The position numbers were made by a program, and so were the translations under genes. A DNA stretch of 64,000 nucleotides. Origin: Ensifer sp. LCM 4579 (GTDB lineage: Bacteria > Pseudomonadota > Alphaproteobacteria > Rhizobiales > Rhizobiaceae). The stretch covers positions 144,126-208,125 of the forward strand of contig NZ_MDDV01000006.1 of assembly GCF_001854885.1 (NCBI RefSeq), in the 5' to 3' direction. Positions within the stretch are counted from its first letter, which is position 1. Every line of letters begins with the position of its first letter. This document shows, piece after piece, positions 21,980 through 31,107 of the stretch. The notes beneath the pieces were generated by a model that searched no databases, had not been told where the DNA came from, and saw only the letters and a program-made list of their open reading frames with translations.

Positions 21980-23359
21980 ATGCGGGCTAGCATCGACAGC
22001 CTCAAGCGGGAAAGCCCCGCCGACGGCGCCTGGAAGCGCCTCGCCCGCTGGCTGCGTCGTCGCCTGCCGATGGGGCTTTATGCCCGTTCGCTGCTGATCG
22101 TCGTCATTCCGATGGTCCTCCTGCAGTCGGTCGTCGCTTTCGTCTTCATGGAGCGGCACTGGCAGCTCGTAACGCAGCGTCTCTCTGCCGCGGTCACCAA
22201 CGACATCGCTGCGATCGTGGACCTGATCACGACCTTTCCAGAAGACGGCGATATCAATGAGATCGTCCGCATCGCCCGGGAGCAGCTCGATCTCAATATC
22301 AGCGTCGATCCGGGCGGCGAACTGCCGCCGCCGCGGCCGAAGCCGTTCTTCGAAATTCTCGACCGAATCCTGAGCGAAGAGATCTCGAACCAGGTGCGGC
22401 TGCCTTTCTGGATCGACACCGTCGGGAATTCGAAGATCGTCGAAATCCGGCTCAGGCTCGAAGACGGCCGTATTCTCCGGATCTATGCCCGACGCAATCA
22501 GGCCTATGCATCGAACACGCATATCTTCCTCGTATGGATGGTGGGCGCGTCGCTGGTGCTGCTGACGATCGCCATCCTCTTTCTTCGTGGCCAAATCAGA
22601 CCGATCCTGGCCCTGGCGAACGCCGCCGAGAGTTTCGGCAAGGGACAGAAGATCGACGATTTCGCACCGCGCGGCGCCGACGAGATCCGTCGCGCCGGCC
22701 TCGCCTTCATTCTGATGCGCGAACGCATCGAACGCCAAATCGAGCAGCGCACGGCGATGCTGACCGGCGTCAGCCACGACCTGCGCACGATTCTCACCCG
22801 CTTCAAGCTGCAGCTTGCGCTCGCCGGCGACAGTCCCGACCTCGAAAACCTGAATCAGGACGTCGAGGACATGCAGAACATGCTCGAGGGCTATCTCGCC
22901 TTTGCCCGCGGCGAGGCGGAAGAGGATGTCGGCCAGTTGAAGCTCAGCGATCTCATGGCCCGTTTCACTGCGGAGGCGGAACTCTACGGCAAGAGCCTGA
23001 CCACTTCGATCGAAGGCGAGGATGAGATCCGAGTCCGGCCGAACGCCTTCACGCGGCTCCTCGCCAACCTCGTCTCCAACGCCTATCGATACGCCGACAC
23101 GGTCCACATCGACGCGCGGCAGAGCGCAAAGTGGCTCACCGTCATCGTCGACGACGACGGTCCCGGTATTCCGGAAGCCGTGCGGGAGCACGTATTCAAG
23201 CCGTTCTTCCGGCTCGACGAGGCGCGCAATCTCGACAGTTCCGGTACGGGACTTGGGCTCGCCATCGCCCGCGACATCGCCCGCAGCCACGGCGGTAACG
23301 TGACGCTTGGGCAAAGCCCCCTCGGGGGCCTGCGGGCCACGGTACGCGTGCCGACCTGA
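21980..23359 (+). CDS. EnvZ-type sensor histidine kinase, 459 aa
   Basis: An inner-membrane sensor kinase. The first membrane helix is at about residues 35-58 and the second at about 175-198 (FLVWMVGASLVLLTIAILFL), enclosing a periplasmic domain of about 120 residues with no fold I recognise. Then come HAMP, the phosphoacceptor H-box TGVSHDLRTILTRF (about 258), the N-box LLANLVSNAYRYAD, and ATP lid motifs DDDGPGIP and SGTGLGLAIARDIARSHGG. All catalytic motifs are intact. It follows the response regulator by 37 bases. The signal is unknown; for the Pet-like family respiratory or redox cues have been suggested, but nothing here shows it. Confidence 0.92.
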   Translation: MRASIDSLKRESPADGAWKRLARWLRRRLPMGLYARSLLIVVIPMVLLQSVVAFVFMERHWQLVTQRLSAAVTNDIAAIVDLITTFPEDGDINEIVRIAREQLDLNISVDPGGELPPPRPKPFFEILDRILSEEISNQVRLPFWIDTVGNSKIVEIRLRLEDGRILRIYARRNQAYASNTHIFLVWMVGASLVLLTIAILFLRGQIRPILALANAAESFGKGQKIDDFAPRGADEIRRAGLAFILMRERIERQIEQRTAMLTGVSHDLRTILTRFKLQLALAGDSPDLENLNQDVEDMQNMLEGYLAFARGEAEEDVGQLKLSDLMARFTAEAELYGKSLTTSIEGEDEIRVRPNAFTRLLANLVSNAYRYADTVHIDARQSAKWLTVIVDDDGPGIPEAVREHVFKPFFRLDEARNLDSSGTGLGLAIARDIARSHGGNVTLGQSPLGGLRATVRVPT

Positions 23360-23705
23360 TTTGAGGATGTCGCCAAAACCGCTGTACGGGCGCTGTCGCG
23401 CGATGCGTAGCATGGGAGATTGGCTTTGCCGACAGCCGCGCGAAAATGCCAATCAAGACAAACCGTAAATTGAAGAATGCGCCTCGATCAATTCATGGCA
23501 TGTTCATTTTTTCTAGCCACAGTAGCGCCGGAAGCGTCATCACGATGCGCGCCAGGCAGGATAAGGACCTGCGTCAAAACAAGATGAGGAACAGGGTGCG
23601 CGTTTTTCCGCCCGCATCCCGCGTCTCAACTCATTAGAATCGATCACGATTTATGTTTTCGGGTCGATTCGACCTGAGTCGTCGTGATCTGGGGAGGAGG
23701 ACATA
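23360..23705. other. Intergenic region kinase - secreted protein
   Basis: 346 bases without a supported gene. Near the right end GGTCGA and TCGACC form a short palindrome (about 23664-23676). A strong ribosome site GGGGAGGAGG precedes the next gene. Nothing else stands out. Confidence 0.4.
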
Positions 23706-24185
23706 ATGGTGAAGGTAATGCTCGCGGTCATTACACTGGCGTTTTCGCTCACATGCGGACAAACGCTTGCCAACGATGACATCATTCTGACGATCGACGG
23801 CCAAATCGCTGGTGGTGCGCCCGTCAACCTTCGTCGCGCCGATCTCGAGGCAATCGGCAACGCCACAATTACCACCACGACGCCGTGGCATGACGGCGTC
23901 GTCACGTTCGAGGGCGTTCCCCTTACCCGGCTGATGGAAAAAATCGGCGCTCACGGCAAGATTGCCTTCGTTGTTGCGCTCAACGAATACGTGACCGAAA
24001 TCCCGCTCTCCGACTTCTCCGAGCACGGCGCCATCCTGGCCCTTAAGAAGGATGGGCGTTACATGGAGGTCGCCGACAAGGGTCCCCTTTTCGTCATCTA
24101 TCCCTATGACGACAAGCCAGAGCTCAAGAGCGAGATCTATTTCTCGCGTTCCGCCTGGCAGGTTCGCACGATCACCATCGAGTGA
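23706..24185 (+). CDS. Small secreted protein with sulfite-oxidase/molybdopterin-type fold, 159 aa
   Basis: An exported protein (signal MVKVMLAVITLAFSLTCGQT, cleavage near LAN-D) whose mature part resembles a trimmed oxidoreductase molybdopterin-binding domain: TIDGQIAGGAPVNLRRADLE, then VVTFEGVPLTRLMEKIGAHG and a tail LKSEIYFSRSAWQVRTITIE. The mature protein has no cysteine, so the usual Mo-ligand cysteine is absent and it probably binds no molybdenum. Its gene ends 7 bases before a GGDEF-EAL gene, so the two are almost certainly co-expressed. I infer a periplasmic sensing or ligand-binding role. The ribosome site is GGGGAGGAGG. Confidence 0.8.
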   Translation: MVKVMLAVITLAFSLTCGQTLANDDIILTIDGQIAGGAPVNLRRADLEAIGNATITTTTPWHDGVVTFEGVPLTRLMEKIGAHGKIAFVVALNEYVTEIPLSDFSEHGAILALKKDGRYMEVADKGPLFVIYPYDDKPELKSEIYFSRSAWQVRTITIE

Positions 24186-24192
24186 AGCACCG

Positions 24193-26220
24193 ATGCTCCT
24201 GCCACTCATATCCATGACCGCCATCGGCTGGATTCGATGGTTTTGTATTCTTGTCGTCTTGTTTCAGAGTATCGCCGCTGCGGCCTTCACCTATGCCATT
24301 AGCTCTTCCGACACTGCGCTTGACAGGGTGTTGCGCTACGATGTGGCGTGGTCGGGGGCGGGCGGGCGGCTGGAAATGGCAAGGCTTCAAAAGGATGTCG
24401 CCCGCTTTGCTTTGACTGGCGATCCTGCCGATGCAAAGCAGGCTCGCCTTTCCTACCAGATTCTCTTGGGGCGGATGCGGACCTGGAACGCCGGCGCTTT
24501 CCATAAGCTTCTCGATACATCACCGCGGTTGCGGGCACTCTTTGATGAGCTGTTCCTGAAAATAGAGGCGCTTGAAAACGATCTGAACATTCTTGAGAAT
24601 CTTGAACCCGAAGCCCTCAAGGTGGTTCTGGCCGACCTCGGCTCGGCAAGCGAGCCTCTGTCCCGGATCGGAACAAGCGCCTATTCGACCAGCCTGACGC
24701 AGGCCGAAAGCATCCGAGACACGCTGCGAGAACGGCAGTTCATCCAACACGTTCTGATCGCCGGCCTTTTTGTCACGGGGATTGCCTTGCTCGTCCTGAC
24801 CACGATCCAGAACCGCTCTCTTACCAGGGCAAATCAGCGGCTGCGCGACAATGGTGAACGCTTTGCATTTCTTGCAAGCCACGACGGCCTGACCGATCTC
24901 CCCAACCGCACCGCCTTCGACCTGGCCTTGAACGCTTCCCTGGAAAGACTCCATTCCGACGACGTCCGCATAGCTGTCCTAGCGATCGATCTCGACGGCT
25001 TCAAGGCGATCAACGACACTCTTGGTCATGGATCGGGTGATGCGCTGCTCATCTCCGTGGCAAACCGTCTTTCGGCAGAAGTATCCTCATGGAACCCGCG
25101 CAATGTTGTCGCCCGGTTCGGCGGCGACGAATTTATGGTGTTGCTGCACCTGTCGGGTAACGAGGATCAGGTTGTCGCCCGGGCGAACCAGTTGCGCCAA
25201 TCGCTACGCGTCCCCCATACGGTACCAGCGGGCACGGTCATCATCGACGCATCGATGGGTTGGTCGCTTTCAGGCAAGAATGATGACGAGAACACTCGCC
25301 TTCAGCTCAACGCCGACCTTGCCCTTAACCAGGCGAAACTGAGCGGACGCGGCAGCATCGTCGCCTTCGGGCCGGAAATGCGTGCCATCATCACGCATCG
25401 CAACCAGATCGACGCCGACTTGTCCGAGGCCATCAAGACCGGCGGCATTGTCCCCTTTTATCAATTGCAGGTCGAACTCGGTACCGGCCGCATTATCGGC
25501 GTCGAAGCGTTGGCCCGCTGGCGCCGCGCCACAGGGGAATGGATTTCGCCCGGGGAGTTCATCCCGATCGCCGAAAGCACGGGCCAGATCGTCGAGATCG
25601 GCCGCCTCATGCTCGAGGCGGCCTGCCGCGATGCCCGATCGTTTCCGCTCAACGTGCCGGTATCGGTGAACATCTCTGTGGTCCAACTGATGCGTGATGA
25701 CATCGTGTCTGTTGTTTCCGATCTGCTCGCGGCCACCGGCCTGCCATCGCACCGTCTGAGGTTGGAAGTCACTGAATCCGCAGTCATGGCGGATGTCGAG
25801 CGGGCGCTCGAAGCACTTTCTCGCCTCAAGGCGCTCGGTGTCTCAATATCGCTCGATGACTTCGGCACAGGCTATTCGTCCTTGGCCTACCTGCGCTCCT
25901 TCGCCTGGGACGAGTTGAAGATCGACCGAAGCTTCGTCCAGGGCATCGGCAATGACCCGCATAGTCTCGCCATCGTCAAGACTGTCGTGGCGCTTGCCTG
26001 TGAACTTGAGATTTCGGTGGTGGCCGAAGGTATCGAGTCGCATCCTCAGCACCAATTGCTGCACGAGGCCGGCTGCATGATCGGCCAGGGTTATCTCTAC
26101 AGCAAACCCGTTCCCCTGGCGGAACTGGACGCAGCCTTCGGCAGATTGGTCTCCCGGATCGCAGGCTGGCGGGCGAGCAACGGACATAGACAGGGAGCCG
26201 CATTGCGTTGCCTGCGTTGA
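24193..26220 (+). CDS. Membrane GGDEF-EAL c-di-GMP enzyme, 675 aa
   Basis: A bifunctional-type cyclic di-GMP protein. A membrane helix near residues 7-32 and another near 182-202 enclose a periplasmic helical sensor region of about 150 residues. The GGDEF domain has an intact active site, ARFGGDEF (about residue 307), but no RxxD inhibitory site just upstream. The EAL domain keeps the catalytic residues: VEALARW, VSVNISVVQL, LEVTES, DDFGTGYSSL, LKIDRSF and VVAEGIES. Both activities are therefore possible. The start at 24193 is 7 bases after the secreted molybdopterin-fold gene; a later ATG at 24214 cannot be excluded. Confidence 0.93.
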   Translation: MLLPLISMTAIGWIRWFCILVVLFQSIAAAAFTYAISSSDTALDRVLRYDVAWSGAGGRLEMARLQKDVARFALTGDPADAKQARLSYQILLGRMRTWNAGAFHKLLDTSPRLRALFDELFLKIEALENDLNILENLEPEALKVVLADLGSASEPLSRIGTSAYSTSLTQAESIRDTLRERQFIQHVLIAGLFVTGIALLVLTTIQNRSLTRANQRLRDNGERFAFLASHDGLTDLPNRTAFDLALNASLERLHSDDVRIAVLAIDLDGFKAINDTLGHGSGDALLISVANRLSAEVSSWNPRNVVARFGGDEFMVLLHLSGNEDQVVARANQLRQSLRVPHTVPAGTVIIDASMGWSLSGKNDDENTRLQLNADLALNQAKLSGRGSIVAFGPEMRAIITHRNQIDADLSEAIKTGGIVPFYQLQVELGTGRIIGVEALARWRRATGEWISPGEFIPIAESTGQIVEIGRLMLEAACRDARSFPLNVPVSVNISVVQLMRDDIVSVVSDLLAATGLPSHRLRLEVTESAVMADVERALEALSRLKALGVSISLDDFGTGYSSLAYLRSFAWDELKIDRSFVQGIGNDPHSLAIVKTVVALACELEISVVAEGIESHPQHQLLHEAGCMIGQGYLYSKPVPLAELDAAFGRLVSRIAGWRASNGHRQGAALRCLR

Positions 26221-26238
26221 ACGCCTGACATTGGACGC

Positions 26239-26580
26239 TCACATCAGCTTCCTGCCGTTCGGAACCGGCCTCTCGGTCGCCGCAAGCACGATCGCGCCGG
26301 CCTCATCCTCGAAGCCAAGGGTCAGCACTTCGGAACGAACGGGGCCGATCTGGCGTGGCGGGAAATTGACGACGCCCAGCACCTGGCGTCCAACCAGTTC
26401 CTCAGGCTGATAGTGAAAGGTGATCTGAGCCGATGATTTCCTTATGCCGATCTCCGGGCCAAAATCGATCTTCAGCTTGTAGGCGGGTTTGCGTGCTTCT
26501 GGAAAAGCCTCGGCCTCAATGATCGTGCCGACACGTATATCGACACGCTCGAAGTCGGCGTAAACAATGGTTTCAGCCAT
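26239..26580 (-). CDS. csaA: CsaA-type tRNA-binding protein, 113 aa
   Basis: A stand-alone OB-fold tRNA-binding domain related to the C terminus of methionyl-tRNA synthetase; CsaA proteins are dimeric and have been described as export-related chaperones. The sequence shows the family core [20 protein letters not shown], then [18 protein letters not shown] and [20 protein letters not shown]. The length is typical. The start at 26580 ([14 protein letters not shown]) was chosen because the frame upstream is unlike the family. It is the last gene of the ybjN-proC-csaA series, 13 bases after proC. Confidence 0.92.
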   Translation of the reverse strand: MAETIVYADFERVDIRVGTIIEAEAFPEARKPAYKLKIDFGPEIGIRKSSAQITFHYQPEELVGRQVLGVVNFPPRQIGPVRSEVLTLGFEDEAGAIVLAATERPVPNGRKLM

Positions 26581-26593
26581 GACTACTCTCTGA

Positions 26594-27412
26594 TTATCCG
26601 GCCAGTTCCTCGGCACGCGCGCGCGCGGCGGCGATGGCCTTGTCGAAAAGCGGCTGCATGCCATCATCCGCCATCAGGATGCCCAGGGCGGCAGCGGTCG
26701 TACCGCCGGGCGAGGTCACATTCTGGCGCAGACGCCCGGCATCGTCGGGGGACTGGTACAGGAGTTCGCCAGCCCCCGCGACGGTTTCCCGCGCGAGCCG
26801 CATGGCAAGGTCCGCCTCGAGACCGAGCTTGCGTCCAGCCTCCGCCATGCACTCGACGAGATAGAAGACATAGGCCGGGCCGCTGCCCGAAACGGCGGTC
26901 ACCGCGTCGATGTCGGTCTCGCTGGCAAGCCATTCGACCGGCCCGCTGACCTTCAACAGATCATGGACGAGCACCCGTTGCGCTTCCGTCACCCGAGCAT
27001 TGGGAAACGCGCCGGTCACGCCGCGGCCGATCAGTGCCGGCGTGTTCGGCATCGCCCGGACGATCGCCGCCTCGCCGAGGTGACGCTCGATGAAGGCGAG
27101 CGTCTTGCCGGCGGCAACGGAAATGATCACCGTCTCCGGACCGACAAGGCTCCTGAGCGGCGGCAGGGCCGCATTCATGACCTGAGGTTTGACGGCGAGG
27201 AAGATCACCCCCGCCTTGACCCCATCTGGCACGGAGGTCGCGTGGCCCACGCCGTTGTCTGCGATGAGCTTGGCCATGGCGGGAGGCGGGGCCGGGTCGA
27301 TGACGAGCACGTCGCCGCCGCGGACGCCGCTTTTCAGCCAGCCGCCGAGCATTGCACCCCCCATATTGCCGGCGCCGATCAGGACGATCGGACCTGTATG
27401 GGCTTCGTGCAT
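26594..27412 (-). CDS. proC: Pyrroline-5-carboxylate reductase, 272 aa
   Basis: It catalyses the last step of proline synthesis, reducing 1-pyrroline-5-carboxylate with NAD(P)H. The N-terminal dinucleotide-binding loop is [15 protein letters not shown] (residues 10-24). The C-terminal dimerisation and active-site helices show [19 protein letters not shown] and the family signature [12 protein letters not shown]. The length is normal. The start at 27412 is one base away from the stop of the ybjN-like gene upstream, indicating translational coupling. Confidence 0.96.
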   Translation of the reverse strand: MHEAHTGPIVLIGAGNMGGAMLGGWLKSGVRGGDVLVIDPAPPPAMAKLIADNGVGHATSVPDGVKAGVIFLAVKPQVMNAALPPLRSLVGPETVIISVAAGKTLAFIERHLGEAAIVRAMPNTPALIGRGVTGAFPNARVTEAQRVLVHDLLKVSGPVEWLASETDIDAVTAVSGSGPAYVFYLVECMAEAGRKLGLEADLAMRLARETVAGAGELLYQSPDDAGRLRQNVTSPGGTTAAALGILMADDGMQPLFDKAIAAARARAEELAG

Positions 27413-27413
27413 C

Positions 27414-27914
27414 TCATGCCTCTCCGACGGTTTCGAACATGACCATGTCGATGGCGCGCTGGGCATCCATTCCGGACCAGACGACGAACTGGAAGGCCTG
27501 GTAATAGGACTCGCAGGCATCGAGCGCACTCGACAGCAGCACCTCGACCTGCCGGTTCGTCGGCTCCGCTCCACCGGCAAGCAACAGAGATTGCCGGAAG
27601 ATGATGACCTCTTCTTGGCGCCAGAGATCAAAGTGGCCCATCAGCACCTGACCATTGATGTGCGAGAGCAGCCGGATGACCTCATTGACCCGGCCTTCGG
27701 GAACCTTGACGTCGAAAGCGCAGGCCAGGTGCAGCGCCTCGAACTCCTCCATCCAGGAAAAGGAAACGTGATAGTCCGCCCACCGGCCCTCGACCGTCAT
27801 CGCGATCTCGTCCTCGCCGGATCTCTCGAAAGACCAGTCATTATTGGCGGCAACGAATTCGATCATATCGACCGGATTTGATTGGCGCTCGGCTTCCAGT
27901 TCCAAAAGGCTCAT
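27414..27914 (-). CDS. YbjN domain protein, 166 aa
   Basis: A cytoplasmic protein of the YbjN family, which has a fold like type III secretion chaperones and no settled function. The domain spans most of the length (about residues 15-155), with VDMIEFVAANNDWSFER at the start and VRLLSHINGQVLMGHF-like residues (VIRLLSHINGQVLMGHFD) in the middle. It is the first gene of a tight operon with proC and csaA. This linkage is common in Rhizobiales, but what it means for proline synthesis is unknown. Confidence 0.88.
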   Translation of the reverse strand: MSLLELEAERQSNPVDMIEFVAANNDWSFERSGEDEIAMTVEGRWADYHVSFSWMEEFEALHLACAFDVKVPEGRVNEVIRLLSHINGQVLMGHFDLWRQEEVIIFRQSLLLAGGAEPTNRQVEVLLSSALDACESYYQAFQFVVWSGMDAQRAIDMVMFETVGEA

Positions 27915-28427
27915 GCATCACCCTAGAGGCACGGTACGGGCGCGCAAGATCACGTTCACAAGACGCAACGCCTGGAAACCCACACCGGATACGGACACAC
28001 TATGATTGCTGGACCTGCGCCTATCCTGGCTTACTTACCCTGCCCGAAGCTTGCGTGGTCCGTTTCGAATCATCATTTAAAATCAGTGTATAGCGGCAGA
28101 GTCAGGCTGCCAGCCCCTTAGCCGAAAAATTGAAGGAAAGATCGCCCGTCCCGTTGCGATTTTGTTTCAGCGCCGAAGCTTAACCGACTCTGCAATAAGG
28201 CTTTTTTGGGAGTGTCCACAGGTGGAAAACTTTTCAGAATTCATTAACTCTACGGTCCGGCGATGATCCGACACCTAACATTGCACAAAGATGCTTGGCC
28301 TGGCCGTCATCGCGGCCGCGCCGTGTGCGCGGACGAGCGCTCGATGGATGACACCGTGCGCTTGCGATAGTGACCGGCGAGCCCGGATGAGGCGGACCGG
28401 CGACCCGCCGCATCGTCCACTTGCCGG
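27915..28427. other. Intergenic region ubiK - ybjN
   Basis: 513 bases between two minus-strand genes. I see no gene: the frames are short and lack coding bias. The stretch 28030-28260 is less GC-rich than its surroundings, with TGTCCACAGGTGG near 28214, which is only loosely like a DnaA box. It could carry the ybjN promoter or a small RNA, but nothing specific can be supported. Confidence 0.35.
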
Positions 28428-28688
28428 TTACTTTCCCGTCTCCGCAAGGCGCGCTTCCAGCGCCGCGATGCGGGCGAGCAGCGCCTCGTTCTCGTCACGC
28501 GCCTTGGCGGCCATTTCCTTCACCGCCTCGAACTCCTCGCGCTTGACCACGTCGAGCGAGTTCAGCCAGCCTTCGGCCTGGGCGCGAAACGCTGCTTCCA
28601 TTTCGCGGCGCACACCCTGAGCGGCGCCGGCGGCATCTGTCATCAGTTTGGCAAAATCATCGAGAATGCGGTTGGCGCCTGTGCTCAT
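28428..28688 (-). CDS. ubiK: Ubiquinone biosynthesis accessory factor UbiK (BMFP), 86 aa
   Basis: A small protein of the BMFP/YqiC family, which forms a trimeric coiled coil, associates with membranes and assists ubiquinone synthesis. It shows the family N terminus NRILDDFAKLMTDAAGAAQG, a middle helix, KREEFEAVKEMAAKARDEN, and a C-terminal leucine-zipper-like coil, LLARIAALEARLAE. The start at 28688 gives MSTGANRILDD and fits the family length. It is divergent to lgt. Confidence 0.9.
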   Translation of the reverse strand: MSTGANRILDDFAKLMTDAAGAAQGVRREMEAAFRAQAEGWLNSLDVVKREEFEAVKEMAAKARDENEALLARIAALEARLAETGK

Positions 28689-28804
28689 CGTCCTGATCTC
28701 CCTTTCGCTTCCGTGCGCGGATCCCTTGGAATTCAGGTAGGATCGCCGGGTGGAGGATGCAAGGAAAATAAACGGCGCGAAGCAGTCCGAGACCCCGCTC
28801 GCGG

Positions 28805-28833
28805 CTTGACCCGGTGAAGTTCGCTCGCCATGT
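28805..28833 (+). promoter_or_regulatory. Candidate lgt promoter
   Basis: CTTGAC (28805-28810), a perfect rhizobial -35, is followed after 17 bases by CCATGT (28828-28833), a 4 of 6 match to the -10 consensus CTATAT. It lies about 50 bases upstream of the proposed TTG start of lgt. Confidence 0.45.
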
Positions 28834-28839
28834 TCCGCC

Positions 28840-28869
28840 AAAACATTCGGTCGCAAAACATTCGGTCGG
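28840..28869 (+). repeat. 15-bp tandem duplication before lgt
   Basis: AAAACATTCGGTCGC (28840-28854) is repeated as AAAACATTCGGTCGG (28855-28869). It lies between the candidate lgt promoter and start codon, so it would be in the leader of the lgt message. Confidence 0.85.
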
Positions 28870-28882
28870 CAGAGAGTACACC

Positions 28883-29728
28883 TTGGAAACCATCGCCACT
28901 CGCCTCGCCATCCTCCCCTTTCCGGAGATCGACCCCGTCATCTTCACGATCGGGCCGCTCGCCGTGCGCTGGTACGGCCTCGCCTATGTGGCTGGCATTC
29001 TGCTCGGCTGGCTCTATGCCCGGCGCATCCTCCAGAAAACAGAGCTGTGGCGCAACGGCACGCCCGCCCTCACTCCGGCGCAGCTCGATGATTTCCTCCT
29101 CTGGGCGGCCGGCGGTATCGTCCTCGGTGGACGCCTCGGCTACATCCTCTTCTACGACATAGAAGCCGTTCTTGAGAACCCGATCCGGGCGATCGAGATC
29201 TGGAACGGCGGCATGTCGTTCCATGGCGGCCTTCTCGGCACCACGTTGGCGATGATCGTCTTTGCACGCAAGCATGCGATTGCTGTGTGGAGTCTGTTCG
29301 ATCTCGTGGCCGCCGTGGTGCCGATCGGCCTCTTCTTCGGCCGCCTCGCCAATTTCATCAATGGCGAACTCTGGGGCCGCCTGACCTCCATGCCCTGGGC
29401 GGTCGTCTTCCCGACGGGAGGACCCTTCCCGCGCCACCCGAGCCAGCTGTACGAAGCCGCTCTCGAGGGCATTCTGCTTTTGGCGGTTCTTGCCTACTTC
29501 GTCTATCGCCGCAAGGCGCTGAAAGGCCCCGGGCTCGTAACCGGCATCTTCACCTGCGGCTATGCGGCAAGCCGCATCTTCGTCGAATTCTTCCGCGAGC
29601 CGGACCCGCAGCTCGGTTATCTTTTCGGCGGCTGGCTGACCATGGGCATGCTTCTTTCCGCGCCCTTGGCGCTCGCCGGAATATGGGCAATCCTGCGTGC
29701 GCGCCGGGCCGCTGTCGCCGCCACTTGA
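28883..29728 (+). CDS. lgt: Prolipoprotein diacylglyceryl transferase, 281 aa
   Basis: An inner-membrane enzyme that moves diacylglyceryl from phosphatidylglycerol to the lipobox cysteine of prolipoproteins. About seven membrane helices are visible, and the family motifs [27 protein letters not shown] and [13 protein letters not shown] are intact, including the essential histidine and arginine positions. I propose the TTG at 28883, giving [18 protein letters not shown], which matches the rhizobial N terminus; a GTG at 28814 in the same frame would add 23 residues encoded partly by a tandem repeat and is less likely. It is first in a row with the MidA-type gene 12 bases downstream. Confidence 0.94.
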   Translation: METIATRLAILPFPEIDPVIFTIGPLAVRWYGLAYVAGILLGWLYARRILQKTELWRNGTPALTPAQLDDFLLWAAGGIVLGGRLGYILFYDIEAVLENPIRAIEIWNGGMSFHGGLLGTTLAMIVFARKHAIAVWSLFDLVAAVVPIGLFFGRLANFINGELWGRLTSMPWAVVFPTGGPFPRHPSQLYEAALEGILLLAVLAYFVYRRKALKGPGLVTGIFTCGYAASRIFVEFFREPDPQLGYLFGGWLTMGMLLSAPLALAGIWAILRARRAAVAAT

Positions 29729-29740
29729 TCGGGCCGATCC

Positions 29741-30844
29741 ATGACCAACCCTCTCGCGCACAAGATCAAGGCCTTGATCAAGGCCAGCGGACCGATCAGC
29801 GTCACCGATTATTTCTCCCTCTGCCTCGCCGATCCCGAACACGGCTACTACCGTGTGCGCGAGCCCTTCGGCGCCGCCGGCGACTTCACCACGGCGCCGG
29901 AGGTGAGCCAGCTCTTCGGCGAGATGATCGGCATTTTCCTGGTTCATGCCTGGCAGCAACATGGTTGCCCAAAGCCCGCGATGATCGCCGAAATCGGCCC
30001 GGGCCGCGGCACGATGATGGCGGATATCCTGCGCGTCGTCCGTCGCCTCGCACCGGACCTTTACGAGACGGCAGGCATTCACCTCGTCGAAACGAGCGAA
30101 CGGCTGCGGGAGGTGCAGGCGACCACACTCTCCGCCCATGACGGCAAGATCCATTGGCATCAAAGTTTCGACAGCCTGCCCGCGGGCTTCCTGCTCCTCG
30201 CCGCCAACGAGCTTTTCGACGCCATCCCGATCCGCCAGTTCGTTCGCACGGCGCAAGGGTTTCGCGAGCGCATGGTCGGGCTCGACGGCGATGACCGGCT
30301 CACCTTCGCCGCAGGCGTCGCCGGGATCGATCCATCACTCCTGCCGACGCCGGCGCAGTCGGTGGCCGAAGGCACGATCTTCGAGGTCGCCCCGGCCCGC
30401 GATGCCGTGATGGCCGCCCTTTGCGAGCGTCTGCGCGCGGGAGGCGGCACGGCGATCATCATCGACTACGGGCATCTGGCGACGGGTTATGGCGACACAC
30501 TGCAGGCCGTGCGCAAGCACCGCTACGACCTGCCGCTTGCCCATCCGGGCCAGGCAGATCTCACCAGCCACGTCGATTTCGAACAATTGGCGCATCGCGC
30601 CAGGGCGGAAGGCGTCCAGGTCAACGGACTGGCACACCAGGGCGACTTCCTTGTCGGCCTCGGCCTTCTGGAGCGCGCCGCCGCGCTCGGGCGCGACAAG
30701 GACGAGGCCACGCGCGAAAGCATTCGCGACGATGTCGAACGTCTCGCCGGCGCCGGCGTCGGCAAGATGGGCGAACTGTTCAAAGTCCTGGCCGTCAGCA
30801 GCCCGGAAGTGAGCTTGGCGCCTTTCAAGAGGAAGGCGGCCTGA
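29741..30844 (+). CDS. MidA/NDUFAF7-type SAM-dependent methyltransferase, 367 aa
   Basis: A class I methyltransferase of the family of mitochondrial NDUFAF7 (MidA), which dimethylates an arginine of complex I subunit NDUFS2 during assembly. Family segments are DYFSLCLADPEHGYY, GDFTTAPEVSQLFGEMIG, the SAM-binding loop AEIGPGRGTMMADILR (about residue 80-95) and LLAANELFDAIPIRQF. The length of 367 agrees with the family. It lies 12 bases after lgt and is presumably co-transcribed. That it acts on bacterial NADH dehydrogenase is an inference from the mitochondrial relative. Confidence 0.9.
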   Translation: MTNPLAHKIKALIKASGPISVTDYFSLCLADPEHGYYRVREPFGAAGDFTTAPEVSQLFGEMIGIFLVHAWQQHGCPKPAMIAEIGPGRGTMMADILRVVRRLAPDLYETAGIHLVETSERLREVQATTLSAHDGKIHWHQSFDSLPAGFLLLAANELFDAIPIRQFVRTAQGFRERMVGLDGDDRLTFAAGVAGIDPSLLPTPAQSVAEGTIFEVAPARDAVMAALCERLRAGGGTAIIIDYGHLATGYGDTLQAVRKHRYDLPLAHPGQADLTSHVDFEQLAHRARAEGVQVNGLAHQGDFLVGLGLLERAAALGRDKDEATRESIRDDVERLAGAGVGKMGELFKVLAVSSPEVSLAPFKRKAA

Positions 30845-31107
30845 CGCATTCGGCCCGCGGCGCTGTAAGCGGAGAGGTGCCGGTCTGCCGGCGCGTCTGC
30901 TTAGAGCCGATCCGCAAGCGGCCGGGCTGCCCCCGCAAGGGAATTGCCGCGGTCGCTTGCAGGCCCTTCCGCCCCGCCGCCGCCTCCCGACGATTGACAG
31001 TCTTGGCGGGCCGGGCCAACATCCAGGCAAATCAGCCGCGAGCCACGGGCCGGAATGCGCCCTCAACTCCAACCCATCCTATTGACTCCAAAGGGCGAAA
31101 ACACCGA

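Noticed and set aside
28205-28230. DnaA-box-like TGTCCACAGG as part of a replication origin
   Set aside because: A single poor match without clustered boxes or neighbouring origin genes such as hemE.
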